The notes under the pieces: model-generated
The model's database searches: none
Seen by the model: only the letters and a program-made list of their open reading frames with translations
What the model was told of the DNA's origin: nothing
Source: Cellulomonas denverensis
GTDB taxonomy: Bacteria; Actinomycetota; Actinomycetes; Actinomycetales; Cellulomonadaceae
Direction: 5' to 3'
Length of the DNA stretch: 64,000 nucleotides
NCBI RefSeq assembly: GCF_012396125.1
Contig: NZ_JAAXOX010000014.1
Span: 46,244-110,243 of the forward strand
Made by a program: the position numbers and the translations under genes
Shown: positions 53,027 through 61,766 of the stretch, in pieces
Numbering within the stretch: the stretch's first letter is position 1
Layout of the letters: the number at the start of each line of letters is the position of its first letter

Positions 53027-54634
53027 TCATCGCTCGATCCCGTCGTCGCGCTGCGCCGCTGACGTCGTGCGCGGCCGCGGCTCCAGTGGGTTCGGCAGCG
53101 GGGAGCGCAGTCGCGGCCCGGCGCCTCCGGTCGCCTGCTCGACCGATAGCGCGCCCGGGACGGGAGCCGGCCGCGCGGCTGCCGGCGCCGCCGAGCGTGC
53201 AGCGACGACGGCGAGCCGCTCGCGCACCGCCCACTCGGTCACCGCGGCGGCCTGGGCGTGGCGCATGGCCTGCTGCATCTGGAACAGCGCGTGCAGCGTG
53301 TTCGCGAGCTGCCGGACCATGTACGCCTGCGACGTGCGCGACTGGCCCCGGTCGGCCGCGACGAGCAGCACCCGGGACAGACCGAGGATCGCCGGCGTGG
53401 TGATCTGCTTGCTCGGTGCCGAACCGGCGCGCACCTGGGCGTAGCGGGCGAGCGCGTCGGAGGCGTCGGCGAGCGGCCCCGGCTCGGCCTCGGTGCGCAG
53501 CGACCAGGCCGCGAACGCACCCGAGGTCTCGCGGGCGACCTGGGTCCAGGTCGCCGTGTCGTCCGGCGCGACGCTGCGCAGGCGCTCGTTCAGTTCACCG
53601 ATCTGCTCGGCGTACTGGTCCCACAGCCGAGGATCGGGCGCGTCGACCTCGATGCCCGGGCGCACCGGGCGCTGTCCTCGGCCTGCGGCGGTCCACTCAG
53701 CGACGGCGTCGCTGGCTGTCTGAGGGCTGTCGGGCCAGGTCGACCGCAGCCGCGGGAGCGTGAGGTCCTTCGCGAGGGTGCCGCCACCGAACCAGACGGG
53801 TCGCTCCCCCGCGTTCGGTCGCAGGGCGACGGAGTACCCGAGCACGACGTCGTCGCGTCCGGCTGCGTAGCGCGGCCTCGCGAGAAGCCCTTCGCGCCGC
53901 AGCCGGCGCACGAACTCCGCCTCGTCCCGGCTCGCGGTAGCGGAGGCTCGCACCCGCCGCGCGAGTGCGGCGCGCTGCGTGTCGCGCGCGCTGCGCGACT
54001 CGGCGCGGCCGAGCTCGGCCGGGCGCACGCCGCGGCTGCCGAGGCCGAGCTCCCGCGACTCGAGGACCTGCAGCCCGTACGCCTTCTCCAGGCGGCCCGA
54101 GATCTCCTGTGCCCGGCGGAAGTCGTTCCACGTCGTGGCCTTCGTCCCGTCCTCGCGAACCAGGTTCACCGCGATGTGGACGTGGTCGTTGCCGGCCTGG
54201 GACACGCCGTGGCGGATCGCGACCCACCGACAGGGCGCCTTCCCCGAGTCGTCGGTGAACCCCATCTGGCGCACGAAGTCCTCGGCGATCTGCGACCACG
54301 TGGAGTCGGGCAGCACGCCTTCCTCGGCGCGCAGCGACAGGGAGCAGTGCCACACGTGCGCGTCGCCGTAGCCGACCTTCACGCGCTGCTGACGTTCCTC
54401 GCTCCACTCGTACAGGGGGGCGTTGACCTCGGTCCCGAACACCCGGCTCGGGGCGTCCAGGTGCTTGGCGATCGCCAGGGCCGAAGCGCGGTCCAGCTGC
54501 TCGTCGGCGTGCCACGCCATGAGCGCAGGGTCACCGGCGACCACGTGCTGATCGCGGTGCTCGTTGTGCCGTCCGTCGCCGGCGAGATACACCAGCAGGC
54601 CGGGCATCCGCCCGCCGCGGGTGACGTTCGGCAT
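53027..54634 (-). CDS. Relaxase, MOB family with HxH metal site
   Basis: 535 residues. The N-terminal relaxase part has Tyr near residue 16, a His in AHVWHCSLSL and the metal site in GNDHVHIAVNLV, as in VirD2/MobA-type relaxases. The C-terminal half is helical and variable. It nicks oriT and pilots the strand during conjugative transfer. ATG at 54634 overlaps the MobC stop by one base (TGATG), implying coupled translation. Confidence 0.85.
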   Translation of the reverse strand: MPNVTRGGRMPGLLVYLAGDGRHNEHRDQHVVAGDPALMAWHADEQLDRASALAIAKHLDAPSRVFGTEVNAPLYEWSEERQQRVKVGYGDAHVWHCSLSLRAEEGVLPDSTWSQIAEDFVRQMGFTDDSGKAPCRWVAIRHGVSQAGNDHVHIAVNLVREDGTKATTWNDFRRAQEISGRLEKAYGLQVLESRELGLGSRGVRPAELGRAESRSARDTQRAALARRVRASATASRDEAEFVRRLRREGLLARPRYAAGRDDVVLGYSVALRPNAGERPVWFGGGTLAKDLTLPRLRSTWPDSPQTASDAVAEWTAAGRGQRPVRPGIEVDAPDPRLWDQYAEQIGELNERLRSVAPDDTATWTQVARETSGAFAAWSLRTEAEPGPLADASDALARYAQVRAGSAPSKQITTPAILGLSRVLLVAADRGQSRTSQAYMVRQLANTLHALFQMQQAMRHAQAAAVTEWAVRERLAVVAARSAAPAAARPAPVPGALSVEQATGGAGPRLRSPLPNPLEPRPRTTSAAQRDDGIER

Positions 54635-55065
54635 CACTGGGCGACCACCTCGTCGACCGCGCGCTCGACGCGCGGGCCGAGCACCTCACGCACGTACCGC
54701 AGCGTCGCCTCGAGGTCCTCGTGCAGCTCGCCGGTCGCGTTCGTCGCCCGCGCCATCTGGTTGACGTTGTTCGCGACCGTGCCGAGCAGGCGGCTGATGC
54801 CGAACAGCTCGGCGGCAGCCTGCCGGCGCTCGGTGATCGTCAGAGGCGCGTCGTCAGCCGGCCCGGCGTGCGCCGCCAGCGTCGACTCCACCAGCAGCCG
54901 CGGAACGCTCACACCGTGCTGAGCGGCCAGGGTCCGAAGCCGCAGCTCCTCCTCCGGCGTGGACTTCACCACGAACCGTCCTCGCCGGCCGCCCTCGACG
55001 TTCTCCCGGCGCGCACGACCGAGCACGCGAGCACGCCCGACACTGCGGTGCTCCTGCTCGCTCAT
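54634..55065 (-). CDS. mobC: MobC-like accessory mobilisation protein
   Basis: 143 residues. A basic N terminus (RARRENVEGGRRGRFVVK) precedes a ribbon-helix-helix-like part and the MobC signature region LLGTVANNVNQMARATN. It helps the relaxase recognise and melt oriT. ATG at 55065 has GGGAGG upstream. The intergenic region next to it, full of small inverted repeats, is the natural place for oriT. Confidence 0.88.
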   Translation of the reverse strand: MSEQEHRSVGRARVLGRARRENVEGGRRGRFVVKSTPEEELRLRTLAAQHGVSVPRLLVESTLAAHAGPADDAPLTITERRQAAAELFGISRLLGTVANNVNQMARATNATGELHEDLEATLRYVREVLGPRVERAVDEVVAQ

Positions 55066-55089
55066 GCGTCCTCCCGGCCAGCGCAGCGA

Positions 55090-55281
55090 CCCCGCACCCT
55101 GCGGGGACCACACGAAGTGTGCAGCCTCCGACCGCGACAGGTCGAGAGGCCAAGCCACTTAGGGCACCTAAGTGTATAGCTTGCTCCGTCTGGGGCTCCG
55201 CTGGGTGGGTGACGCGCGGCTGCGCGGCACGGCCAGCAGAGTGACGCGAAGCGTCGCCGCCACCGCGCCCTGACGGGCGCG
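55090..55281. other. Candidate oriT with a set of inverted repeats
   Basis: Upstream of mobC lie CCCCGCA/TGCGGGG at 55090-55106, CACAC-GAA-GTGTG at 55109-55121, CACTTAGG-GCA-CCTAAGTG at 55156-55174, and CGCGCCC/GGGCGCG at 55264-55281. The third is followed directly by TATAGC, so a TAAGTG core stands beside it, recalling the nic region of RSF1010-type plasmids (TAAGTG then CGCCC). Which base is nicked is not shown by sequence. Confidence 0.5.
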
Positions 55282-55296
55282 GCTACGCTCGCCGAC

Positions 55297-55647
55297 ATGG
55301 CGAGCCTCAGCACCGACACCCAGACCTACCGCGACAAGCTGCGCGCCGCGATCGACGCGCGCATGACCCTCGTCGACGGCCTCGCGACCGCCGCCGCGAG
55401 CCGCAACGCCGCCCTCGTCGCGCTCGACGAGGCGGAGGCGTCCTACGCGCGCGAGTACCGCGCCGCGCTCAGCGCCGGGTGGACCGAGCGCGAGCTGCGC
55501 GACGCCGGCCTCGCCGCGCCGACGGCCGCGCGCGGCACCGGAACCCGCCGCGCCGGACGTTCGCGCGGTGCGAGCGCCACGCCGCTCGCACCGGCCGCCG
55601 TCCCGCAGGGCGGCACCGGTGAGGTGGGCGAGCCGCTCGCCTCCTGA
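55297..55647 (+). CDS. Plasmid hypothetical protein, helical
   Basis: 116 residues. The N-terminal ~70 are an amphipathic helix-rich region (TYRDKLRAAIDARMTLVDG, then REYRAALSAGWTERELRDAGL), followed by a basic low-complexity tail. No recognisable domain. The gene leads the rightward plasmid-backbone segment before the Fic pair. Confidence 0.5.
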   Translation: MASLSTDTQTYRDKLRAAIDARMTLVDGLATAAASRNAALVALDEAEASYAREYRAALSAGWTERELRDAGLAAPTAARGTGTRRAGRSRGASATPLAPAAVPQGGTGEVGEPLAS

Positions 55648-55884
55648 GCCCCTCGCCCACCTGTGGACGGCCCGAGCTCCACCGCTTCGCGGCTCCGCCC
55701 GCCCACAGGTGGACGACGGGACCCAAAGTGCGCCCGCGCACAACCGCGACCGTCACCACAAGCTGAACGGTCACGCTCCGCAAGTCGCGGATGTGCACGG
55801 GCTTCCGGTCGCCGCACACGGCGACCAGTTCGGACCAGTCGGGGGACCGGAAGCCGAACAGCGAAAGGCAGCAGGAGGAACACC

Positions 55885-56079
55885 ATGCCCATCAGCGACG
55901 AGGAGCGCGCGCAGCGCGCCGCCGACGCCGCCCGCATCCGCCACTCCAGCGAGATGGAGCGCGGCGGCACGGACCCCGCGGTCCGCGCCCTGCAGGACCG
56001 CTACGTCGCCGGCGAGATCACCGCCGACGAGCTCGCCGCGCTCACCCGCGACCTGGTCGTGCGGCAGGCCCACGAGTGA
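55885..56079 (+). CDS. VbhA-like antitoxin of the Fic toxin
   Basis: 64 residues with the antitoxin-VbhA layout: a first helix bearing the Fic-blocking motif, here RHSSEMERGG, and a C-terminal ALTRDL stretch. The inhibitory motif in the family is (S/T)xxxE(G/N); this protein has SSEME then Arg, so the last position differs. AGGAGG lies 6 nt before the ATG. It overlaps the Fic gene by 4 nt. Confidence 0.75.
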   Translation: MPISDEERAQRAADAARIRHSSEMERGGTDPAVRALQDRYVAGEITADELAALTRDLVVRQAHE

Positions 56080-56825
56080 CTCACCCGTGGCAGACCGGCG
56101 ACGAGCGCGAGCGGTGGCACGGCTACCTCATGCCCGACGGCCGGACGCTGCGCAACCTCGTCGGTGCACGCACGCCGGCCGAGCTGCGCTACATCGAAGA
56201 CGCCCTCGTCGAAGCCCGCGCACTCGGGATGCGCGAGCACGCGCTGCCGGCCACCTACGACCTCGACGGCCTGCGCTCGATCCACCGCCACTTGTTCCTG
56301 GACATCTACGCCTGGGCCGGTGACGTCCGCACCGTCGAGATCCGCAAGGGCGATGCGTTCTTCGCACGCGTGGACCGCATCGCGCCCGCGATGCGCGACG
56401 TGGCCGACTTCCTCGCCGCCACCGACCACCTGCGCGACGTCGCGCCGGCCGATGTGCCCGCCACGCTCGCCGACGTCTACGCCGTCGTCAACCAGGCGCA
56501 CCCGTTCCGGGAGGGCAACGGCCGCACCCAGCGCGAGTACCTGACGTCGCTCGCCCGCGAGTCCGGACACCACATCGACTGGCTCGCCGTCAGCGGCGAC
56601 CAGAACGACTACGTCAGCCACGCCGCCCGCACCGGCGACCGCGCCCCGCTGCGCGAGCTGTTCGAACGGGTCGTGTCACGCGCCGGCTTGCGGGACTTCG
56701 ACCCGCACGCCGCCGAGGCGCTACGCCTGGCGAACCTCAGTCGCTCGTCGGCCGCCGGGCGCGTGAGCGCGCCCGATCGCCGGCGCACCCGCGCGAACGG
56801 TCTGGCGCTCGACCTCGAGCGCTAG
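56076..56825 (+). CDS. Fic-domain AMP-transferase toxin
   Basis: 249 residues. The Fic domain includes the core HPFREGNGRTQREY, which matches the full HPFx(D/E)GNGRxxR motif, so catalysis should be intact. The region upstream (IYAWAGDVRTVEIRKG) holds the flap that positions the target. It transfers AMP to a protein target and is toxic unless bound by the small protein encoded just before it. Starts with GTG overlapping the antitoxin stop (GTGA). Confidence 0.9.
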   Translation: MTHPWQTGDERERWHGYLMPDGRTLRNLVGARTPAELRYIEDALVEARALGMREHALPATYDLDGLRSIHRHLFLDIYAWAGDVRTVEIRKGDAFFARVDRIAPAMRDVADFLAATDHLRDVAPADVPATLADVYAVVNQAHPFREGNGRTQREYLTSLARESGHHIDWLAVSGDQNDYVSHAARTGDRAPLRELFERVVSRAGLRDFDPHAAEALRLANLSRSSAAGRVSAPDRRRTRANGLALDLER

Positions 56826-56844
56826 GAGCGGGCCCGGCGAGGTG

Positions 56845-57198
56845 TCACCACCCGGCGGATGCCTCGAACCCGCCGAGGACGCCGAAGTTCCCGCAGGTCC
56901 GGCAGAGCCAGGCTTCCGAGGCAGGACCCACGAACCCGGCGACCTCGTCCACCCGGGCGCGCTGGTCATCGCTGACGGCCTCGCGCAGCCCGTTGAGGTC
57001 GGTCCATGCGAGATCGGACCCCCCGCACTCATCGCACTTGCGCCGAGCGAGTCGCGAGAACGCACCTGGTGTCGCAACCGCGGCCGCCACGTCGTTGTCG
57101 TCGAGCCATCGAACCGAGGTCGCCCCCGGCGTGCCGGCCGTCGACGGCGTGCGTCCGGCCTGCTTCGCTTCCTTGCGTCGCCGCGCGTTCCGTCCCAT
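56845..57198 (-). CDS. Zinc-binding hypothetical protein
   Basis: 117 residues, basic start (MGRNARRRKEAKQAGRTPS), then two Cys pairs, CDEC and CRTC, about 40 residues apart, which suits one zinc ribbon. No family recognised. It lies convergent to the Fic gene with a 19-bp gap. Confidence 0.5.
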   Translation of the reverse strand: MGRNARRRKEAKQAGRTPSTAGTPGATSVRWLDDNDVAAAVATPGAFSRLARRKCDECGGSDLAWTDLNGLREAVSDDQRARVDEVAGFVGPASEAWLCRTCGNFGVLGGFEASAGW

Positions 57199-57276
57199 GC
57201 TCACGCACGCTAGCAATCCCGCGACGCCCCGAGCGGGTCATTCAGCCGCGACTACGGGCCCAGCGGGTGCGACCCA

Positions 57277-58275
57277 TCACCGCTCAACGGCAGGGTCGCT
57301 GCGCCGGCCCGGACGTGCGCGACTGACGTCCGCGATCGCTGCAGCGCGGGCGGCACTGGCATCGACCAGGGCGCCGCGCCGAGCGCCGCGTTCGAGCGCC
57401 ACCTCGAGGTACGGCGCCTGCGTCGGGTCGACGACGCGGTACACCTCGAGCCGGCTCACCGCGGGGCACTGCTCTGCGAGGGTGCGGGCTACGCCCTCGC
57501 ACACCGACGTGCCGGCCAGTTCGGGCGGGAACAGCGCGCGGGTGTACTCACTGGGGACCCACCGGCCGCCGAGTCCGGTGGCGCGCTCGTCGGCCAGGAA
57601 CTCGCGGGTGACGTTGCGCCACCGCTGCTCGACGCGGGCCGCGGAGATCTCGTAGGTCGTTTCGACGTCGACGACGCGCACGCGGTAGCCGGCGGCCTCG
57701 AGGTCGGCGCCGAGCGAGAGCGCCGCGCGCTCGCTCGACAGGACGGTGTCGACCACGATGTTCAGCCCGTCGGCGATCGCCTCCGCGCGCAGCTGGCGCG
57801 CGAGAAGCGAGGACTCCTCGTGCACGAGGGACGCCAGCTCGAGTGGCGCGAACCGTTCGCCGTCGGCCTCGAGCTCACGGACGCGGTCCGGGACGAGGAA
57901 GTTCCGGTACGACCCATCCTCGAGCGCGGTTCGCAGCAGCGCGTGCTTGAACTCATCGGCGTCGACGACTAGCCACTCCCCCGCCCGGTCACCCAGGATC
58001 GCCCGCTGCACGGTGGACTTGCCCGCCCCTGGCGGGCCGGCCAGGACGATGGCCTGCTTGTCGGCCAGCACGTCGGCGAAGCGTTCGCGGTGCGCGTCGA
58101 CGAGGCGGTCGTGCAGCTCGCCGCGAGCACCGCGCGGCTGGTTCGGCGTCCGGAACCAGGCCGGGTTGTTCACCGTGGCGTTCGGCCCGTCAGCGGCCAG
58201 AGGACCGCCGGGGCGTGACAGCTCGCGGACCAGGTCGCGGTGCCGGCTGACGGCGAGGTCGTCGGGCCGGCTCAA
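57277..58275 (-). CDS. Zeta-toxin-family kinase
   Basis: 332 residues. The P-loop GPPGAGKSTVQRAIL is near residue 80, followed by Asp and Arg residues typical of zeta toxins (VVDADEFKHALL; RWVPSEYTRALF). Zeta toxins phosphorylate UDP-N-acetylglucosamine and stop wall synthesis. The protein carries an unusual N-terminal ~70-residue extension. It overlaps the upstream HTH gene by 4 nt, so that protein is the probable antitoxin. Confidence 0.85.
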   Translation of the reverse strand: MSRPDDLAVSRHRDLVRELSRPGGPLAADGPNATVNNPAWFRTPNQPRGARGELHDRLVDAHRERFADVLADKQAIVLAGPPGAGKSTVQRAILGDRAGEWLVVDADEFKHALLRTALEDGSYRNFLVPDRVRELEADGERFAPLELASLVHEESSLLARQLRAEAIADGLNIVVDTVLSSERAALSLGADLEAAGYRVRVVDVETTYEISAARVEQRWRNVTREFLADERATGLGGRWVPSEYTRALFPPELAGTSVCEGVARTLAEQCPAVSRLEVYRVVDPTQAPYLEVALERGARRGALVDASAARAAAIADVSRARPGRRSDPAVER

Positions 58276-58730
58276 CGCTCCAGCTCGTCCTGACGGGCCA
58301 GCACCGCGTCATAGGTCGCGGTGTCGAGCAGCCCGTCACGGCGCGCACGCACGACGTCCTCGAACGTGCCCGGCTCGTACGTCAGCCAGTCGATGCCGTC
58401 GCCGGCGTCGCGCGGCGTGTAGGGCCACCGGGCGAGTTCGTCGACGAGCACCTCGCGCGAGATCTCCCCCGCGGCGTACCGCTCGGCGATCTCGTACGGA
58501 CTCCCCCCGTGGAACCCCTCGGGGACTGGCGGCGTCGAGGACGCCGCGCTCATCGACTTGCTGATGGCCGGCTGCGTGACACGCAGCTCGCGGGCGATCT
58601 CCGTCTGCGAGACGCCGAGCACGCGCGCCTCGTTCAGGCTGCGCAGGTAGTCCAACTGCGCCAGGTGCGCGCGCAGTCGCGACCGCCGTGCGCGGTCGAC
58701 CACCTCACGGTGCGGAACCATCGTGCTCAC
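58272..58730 (-). CDS. HTH-domain protein, probable antitoxin of the zeta toxin
   Basis: 152 residues. An HTH (VSQTEIARELRVTQPAISKSM) occupies ~40-60, and a C-terminal part (EIAERYAAGEISREVLVDELARW) is followed by a region ending DELER. GTG at 58730 has AAGGAGG 8 nt upstream. The arrangement differs from the small epsilon antitoxin and may be an HTH-type antitoxin that binds DNA and neutralises the toxin. A palindrome lies 16 bp upstream. Confidence 0.7.
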   Translation of the reverse strand: MSTMVPHREVVDRARRSRLRAHLAQLDYLRSLNEARVLGVSQTEIARELRVTQPAISKSMSAASSTPPVPEGFHGGSPYEIAERYAAGEISREVLVDELARWPYTPRDAGDGIDWLTYEPGTFEDVVRARRDGLLDTATYDAVLARQDELER

Positions 58731-58746
58731 GCCGACCACCTCCTTC

Positions 58747-58762
58747 TATAACCAAGGTTATA
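58747..58762. promoter_or_regulatory. 16-bp perfect palindrome before the HTH/zeta operon
   Basis: TATAACCAAGGTTATA is perfectly self-complementary and immediately precedes the Shine-Dalgarno of the HTH gene. It is a natural site for autorepression by the HTH protein. The two TATAA-like halves also look like promoter sequence. Confidence 0.7.
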
Positions 58763-58914
58763 CCCGCTGTGGCCGTCGGTCACAGCGGTTCGCCCCCTGC
58801 CCTCAGAGGGCGAGGACGGCCGCCGCACATCTACCTCCTGCGACTGCCAGGCCGGCTGCCCCCGGCACGGTCCGTCGCGATCGCCGACGGACGGCGGTCA
58901 GAACAGGAGGAACG

Positions 58915-59028
58915 ATGAGCACCCACGGCAACACCGTCCCGGACTGCCCCGAGCATGCGGCGACGATGGTCTACGACGTCGACTGCTGGCGCTGCCCCGT
59001 GTGCAATCGCGCCGTCGCGCGGCGATGA
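58915..59028 (+). CDS. 37-residue Cys-rich mini-protein, zinc-ribbon-like
   Basis: ATG at 58915 follows AGGAGG and encodes 37 residues (MSTHGNTVPDCPEHAATM...) ending in CWRCPVCNRAVARR. Cys positions: one isolated, then CxxCxxC. Codon use is G/C-biased. No family is recognised; a tiny zinc-binding protein is likely. Confidence 0.6.
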   Translation: MSTHGNTVPDCPEHAATMVYDVDCWRCPVCNRAVARR

Positions 59029-59258
59029 CTATGCCGGGCCGCCGCGTGTCCTGCGCCAAGCACGCGGCACACGCGGCGGCCAGCGAGCGGTGCCGGGTCA
59101 GCGCAGGCGCCCGTGGGCGGTGCGCGGGTCGCGGCGCCCGCGGGGGTGCGGGCGCACCCGCTGCGCCGGCGCAGCCGGCGCCGGCGGCGTGGAGGCATCG
59201 CGGTGGGGGGTCCCGGGCCGGTGCCCGACGGAGCTCCGCGCGCGCTTGGATGTGGTGT

Positions 59259-60200
59259 TCATGCGTCCTCCTGCTGCTGGTTCGCGGGGTTGTGGTCGGT
59301 GACGTTCCGCCAGGGGGCGGTCGCGGTTCGGCGGCCGCCGGCCATGTCGACGGTGACCGTGGCGCGGTTGGCGCGCACGGCGCGGTACCAGTGCCCGGAG
59401 ATCTGCACCTGGTCGCCGGGGCGCACGTTGTGCGGCCCGTAGTCGACGGCGAGGCCGTCGGCGATCTGGGCGGCACGGGTGGCCGTCCAGTGCTCGAGCT
59501 CCTGCTCGAGGAGGGCGATCTGCTCCTGCAGGAGGCTGCGCGTGCGGGCGTCGACCGTGCCGGGCTCGCCCGCCTCGAGGCGGGCCAGGGCTCGCAGCTT
59601 CTGCCGCAGCTCGGCGTCGAGACGGTCGATGCGGGCAGCGACCGGACGCGGGGCGTACCGCGCGGCGACGGACTGCGTCGCGGCCTGCGCCTGCCGTTCG
59701 AGCTCGCGGGCGCGGTCGTCCGCCGCGATCCTCTTCCCGGTCGCCCGGTGGGCCCGGTCCATCGACCGCCGGTGCCGGTTCTCGGAGTGGTGCCCGATCT
59801 TGATGGGCTCGCCGGCGGGCGGGAGCGCGCGCACCGCGGCCTCCTCGGCGCCGGCGGCCGCGTCCGCTCGTGCCTTGGCCGTGACCGCGCGTCGCTTGAG
59901 CGCGGCTGCGCGTGCCCGGCGCCGGGCGAGCAGGTCGACCTCGATGTCCGCGAAGTCCCGGGGCTGCTCGTCGACGTGCACCTCGACGTCGTGGCCGGCG
60001 CGCTGCAGCTGAGACCTGGTCGCCTCGATCAGGTCGTGGCGGGCATGCTGGTCCCGGGATCGGGGCACGTACCAGGTGCCCCGATCCCGCGACCAGCGCC
60101 AGCCGCACGCGGTGAGGATCCCCGCGGCGCCGTCGCCGGCAGCGGTTCCCTCCAGGACGGTGCCCTCGGCGCGGGTGTGGGTGATCGTCAGCGCGCTCAT
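59259..60200 (-). CDS. DUF3560-domain protein
   Basis: 313 residues. A compact N-terminal domain holds the DUF3560-like part (ACGWRWSRDRGTWYVPRSRD), a long charged helical middle (AARYAPRPVAARIDRLDAEL) follows, and a small beta C-terminal part (RPGDQVQISGHWYRAVRANR) ends it. DUF3560 proteins are plasmid or phage genes of unknown role, often near replication or transfer. It overlaps the ParB-like gene by 4 nt. Confidence 0.75.
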   Translation of the reverse strand: MSALTITHTRAEGTVLEGTAAGDGAAGILTACGWRWSRDRGTWYVPRSRDQHARHDLIEATRSQLQRAGHDVEVHVDEQPRDFADIEVDLLARRRARAAALKRRAVTAKARADAAAGAEEAAVRALPPAGEPIKIGHHSENRHRRSMDRAHRATGKRIAADDRARELERQAQAATQSVAARYAPRPVAARIDRLDAELRQKLRALARLEAGEPGTVDARTRSLLQEQIALLEQELEHWTATRAAQIADGLAVDYGPHNVRPGDQVQISGHWYRAVRANRATVTVDMAGGRRTATAPWRNVTDHNPANQQQEDA

Positions 60201-60886
60201 GCCGGCTGCCCCTGGCGGGCGTGGTCGACGATGGCCTGCTCCCAGCACTGCCCGCAGCCCGCGCCCCCGACGACCTTGCGGGTGTCGCGGTGCGTGCACG
60301 CCTGGCGCACCTCGCCGGCGAGCGGGTGGGCCCTGGTGAACCACGCCGGCCTGGCGGGCGTGCGGGCAGCCACGGCCCCGGATCCGGTGGTGGCGGTCTG
60401 GCGCGCGAGCTCGCTCGCGGCGCTCACGCTGAGGGTGCCGGCGGTGACCATCTTCTGGACTTCGGGCGGGGCCTCAAGCAGTCGCAGGCGTTCGCGCACC
60501 GTCGTCATCGAGCGGCCGGTGCGCCGCGCGACGTCGGCGAACGCCATGCCCTCGGACCGCAGGTCGGCCATGAGGCGGGCTTCCTCGAGCGGGCTGAGCC
60601 GCTCCCCCAGCCCGGCGGCGAGGATCAGCAACAGCCGATCGGCGCGTGTCGCTGTCTTGGCGGCCACGCAGGGCACGGCCTGCAAGCCGGCGCGCTCGGC
60701 GGCGGCGTAGCGGCGCCCTCCGTCGAGGATGAGCAGCCCGCCGCGCTGACGAGGGGTGACGATCAGCGGGTTCAGCACGCCGTACAGGCGGATGGAGGCG
60801 GTGAGCTCCTCGATCCCCCGCAGCCGGGAATCGGGGTTGTCGGGGTTCGGGTACAGGGCGTTCATCGGCACCAGGCGCGCGGTCAT
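60197..60886 (-). CDS. ParB/Spo0J-like partition or regulatory protein
   Basis: 229 residues. An N-terminal ParB/sulfiredoxin-like domain (LVPMNALYPNPDNPDSRL, LLILDGGRRYAAA) precedes a central HTH (MAFADVARRTGRSMTTVRERLRLL) and a C-terminal part with CGQC. It should bind a centromere or operator site with nucleotide-dependent clamp chemistry; a partner ParA is not in the window. Starts after a 4-nt overlap with the gene before it and couples to the DUF3560 gene. Confidence 0.82.
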   Translation of the reverse strand: MTARLVPMNALYPNPDNPDSRLRGIEELTASIRLYGVLNPLIVTPRQRGGLLILDGGRRYAAAERAGLQAVPCVAAKTATRADRLLLILAAGLGERLSPLEEARLMADLRSEGMAFADVARRTGRSMTTVRERLRLLEAPPEVQKMVTAGTLSVSAASELARQTATTGSGAVAARTPARPAWFTRAHPLAGEVRQACTHRDTRKVVGGAGCGQCWEQAIVDHARQGQPA

Positions 60887-61224
60887 CGGGTCACCTCGAG
60901 CGCGCCGTTGCGGTGCAGGTCGCGGTGCCGCGCGGCGGCCTGCTGGACGTCGGTCTTGACGGTGTTGGAGTAGGTGCCGGTGCAGTGCTCGCACCACATC
61001 GCGTAGCGGTGTTCGTCGCCCGGGGTGGGCTCCACGCGCACGATGGGGCGGTCCACGATCCGCTCGAGGCGCGCCTTGGTCTCGTCGTCCAGTGCCTCCC
61101 AGAGCGCCAGGCGCGCGGCGTGCCACTCGGGCGCGTCGTGCCCGGACGGGCGCCGGCAACGCCGGCGGGTGGAGCCGCAGGTGGGGCAAGCCGGCCACGG
61201 GCCGGGCGCTGTGCTGGTGGTCAT
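60883..61224 (-). CDS. Plasmid protein with two Cys pairs, hypothetical
   Basis: 113 residues. CPTC near residue 13 and CEHC near 78 could bind one zinc. The middle (EWHAARLALWEALDDETKARLERIVDR) is helical. AAGGGA precedes the ATG at 61224. The gene lies between an unknown gene and the ParB-like gene, overlapping the latter by 4 nt, but no function is visible. Confidence 0.55.
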   Translation of the reverse strand: MTTSTAPGPWPACPTCGSTRRRCRRPSGHDAPEWHAARLALWEALDDETKARLERIVDRPIVRVEPTPGDEHRYAMWCEHCTGTYSNTVKTDVQQAAARHRDLHRNGALEVTR

Positions 61225-61235
61225 GGTCGTTCCCT

Positions 61236-61766
61236 TCATCGAGGTGCCGCGGCGAGGTTCGCCGCGCGCAGGCTGGTGAGCTGCTCGAGCAGCTCGTGGG
61301 TGGTGGCGGTGCTGTGCGGGTCGAGGAATCCCAGGTCGGGGACCACGCCCAGGACAGTGGCGGCGTGGCGCAGCAGCCCGGGGTCGGGCAGGCAGTCGCG
61401 CTCGGCTCGGTAGCTCGCGGCCGCGCTGCGGTACGGGTCGACGGGCTCGGGCTCGTTGCGCGCTCCCGATCGCTGGTCCCGGAGCCAGTTCTGGTGCGCC
61501 GTGTGTGCGGCGTCGACGTCGAGCGCGCGGTCCTGGATCCACGCCCAGACCGACGCGAGGCGCTGCGCGCCGTTCTCGGGGGCGCCCGGGCGGTTGAGGT
61601 CGTGGTCCCAGATCAGCGCTGCCAGGGCTGGCCGCAGGGCGCGTCCTCCGAACGGCCACCACGGCGCCGCGGTGCGCAGGGTCGCGGCGTCCTCGGCCGA
61701 CCACAGGGCACGGTGGGCGAGCTCGTCGACGAGGTCGGCCTCGGAGACGGCCGGCTCGGTGCTCAT
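61236..61766 (-). CDS. Plasmid hypothetical protein, helical
   Basis: 176 residues, mostly helical (VSEADLVDELAHRALWSAEDAATL, then LRHAATVLGVVPDLGFL). No domain recognised. It overlaps the NrdH-like gene start region by 4 nt (ATGA) and belongs to the overlapping operon 60-62 kb. Confidence 0.5.
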   Translation of the reverse strand: MSTEPAVSEADLVDELAHRALWSAEDAATLRTAAPWWPFGGRALRPALAALIWDHDLNRPGAPENGAQRLASVWAWIQDRALDVDAAHTAHQNWLRDQRSGARNEPEPVDPYRSAAASYRAERDCLPDPGLLRHAATVLGVVPDLGFLDPHSTATTHELLEQLTSLRAANLAAAPR

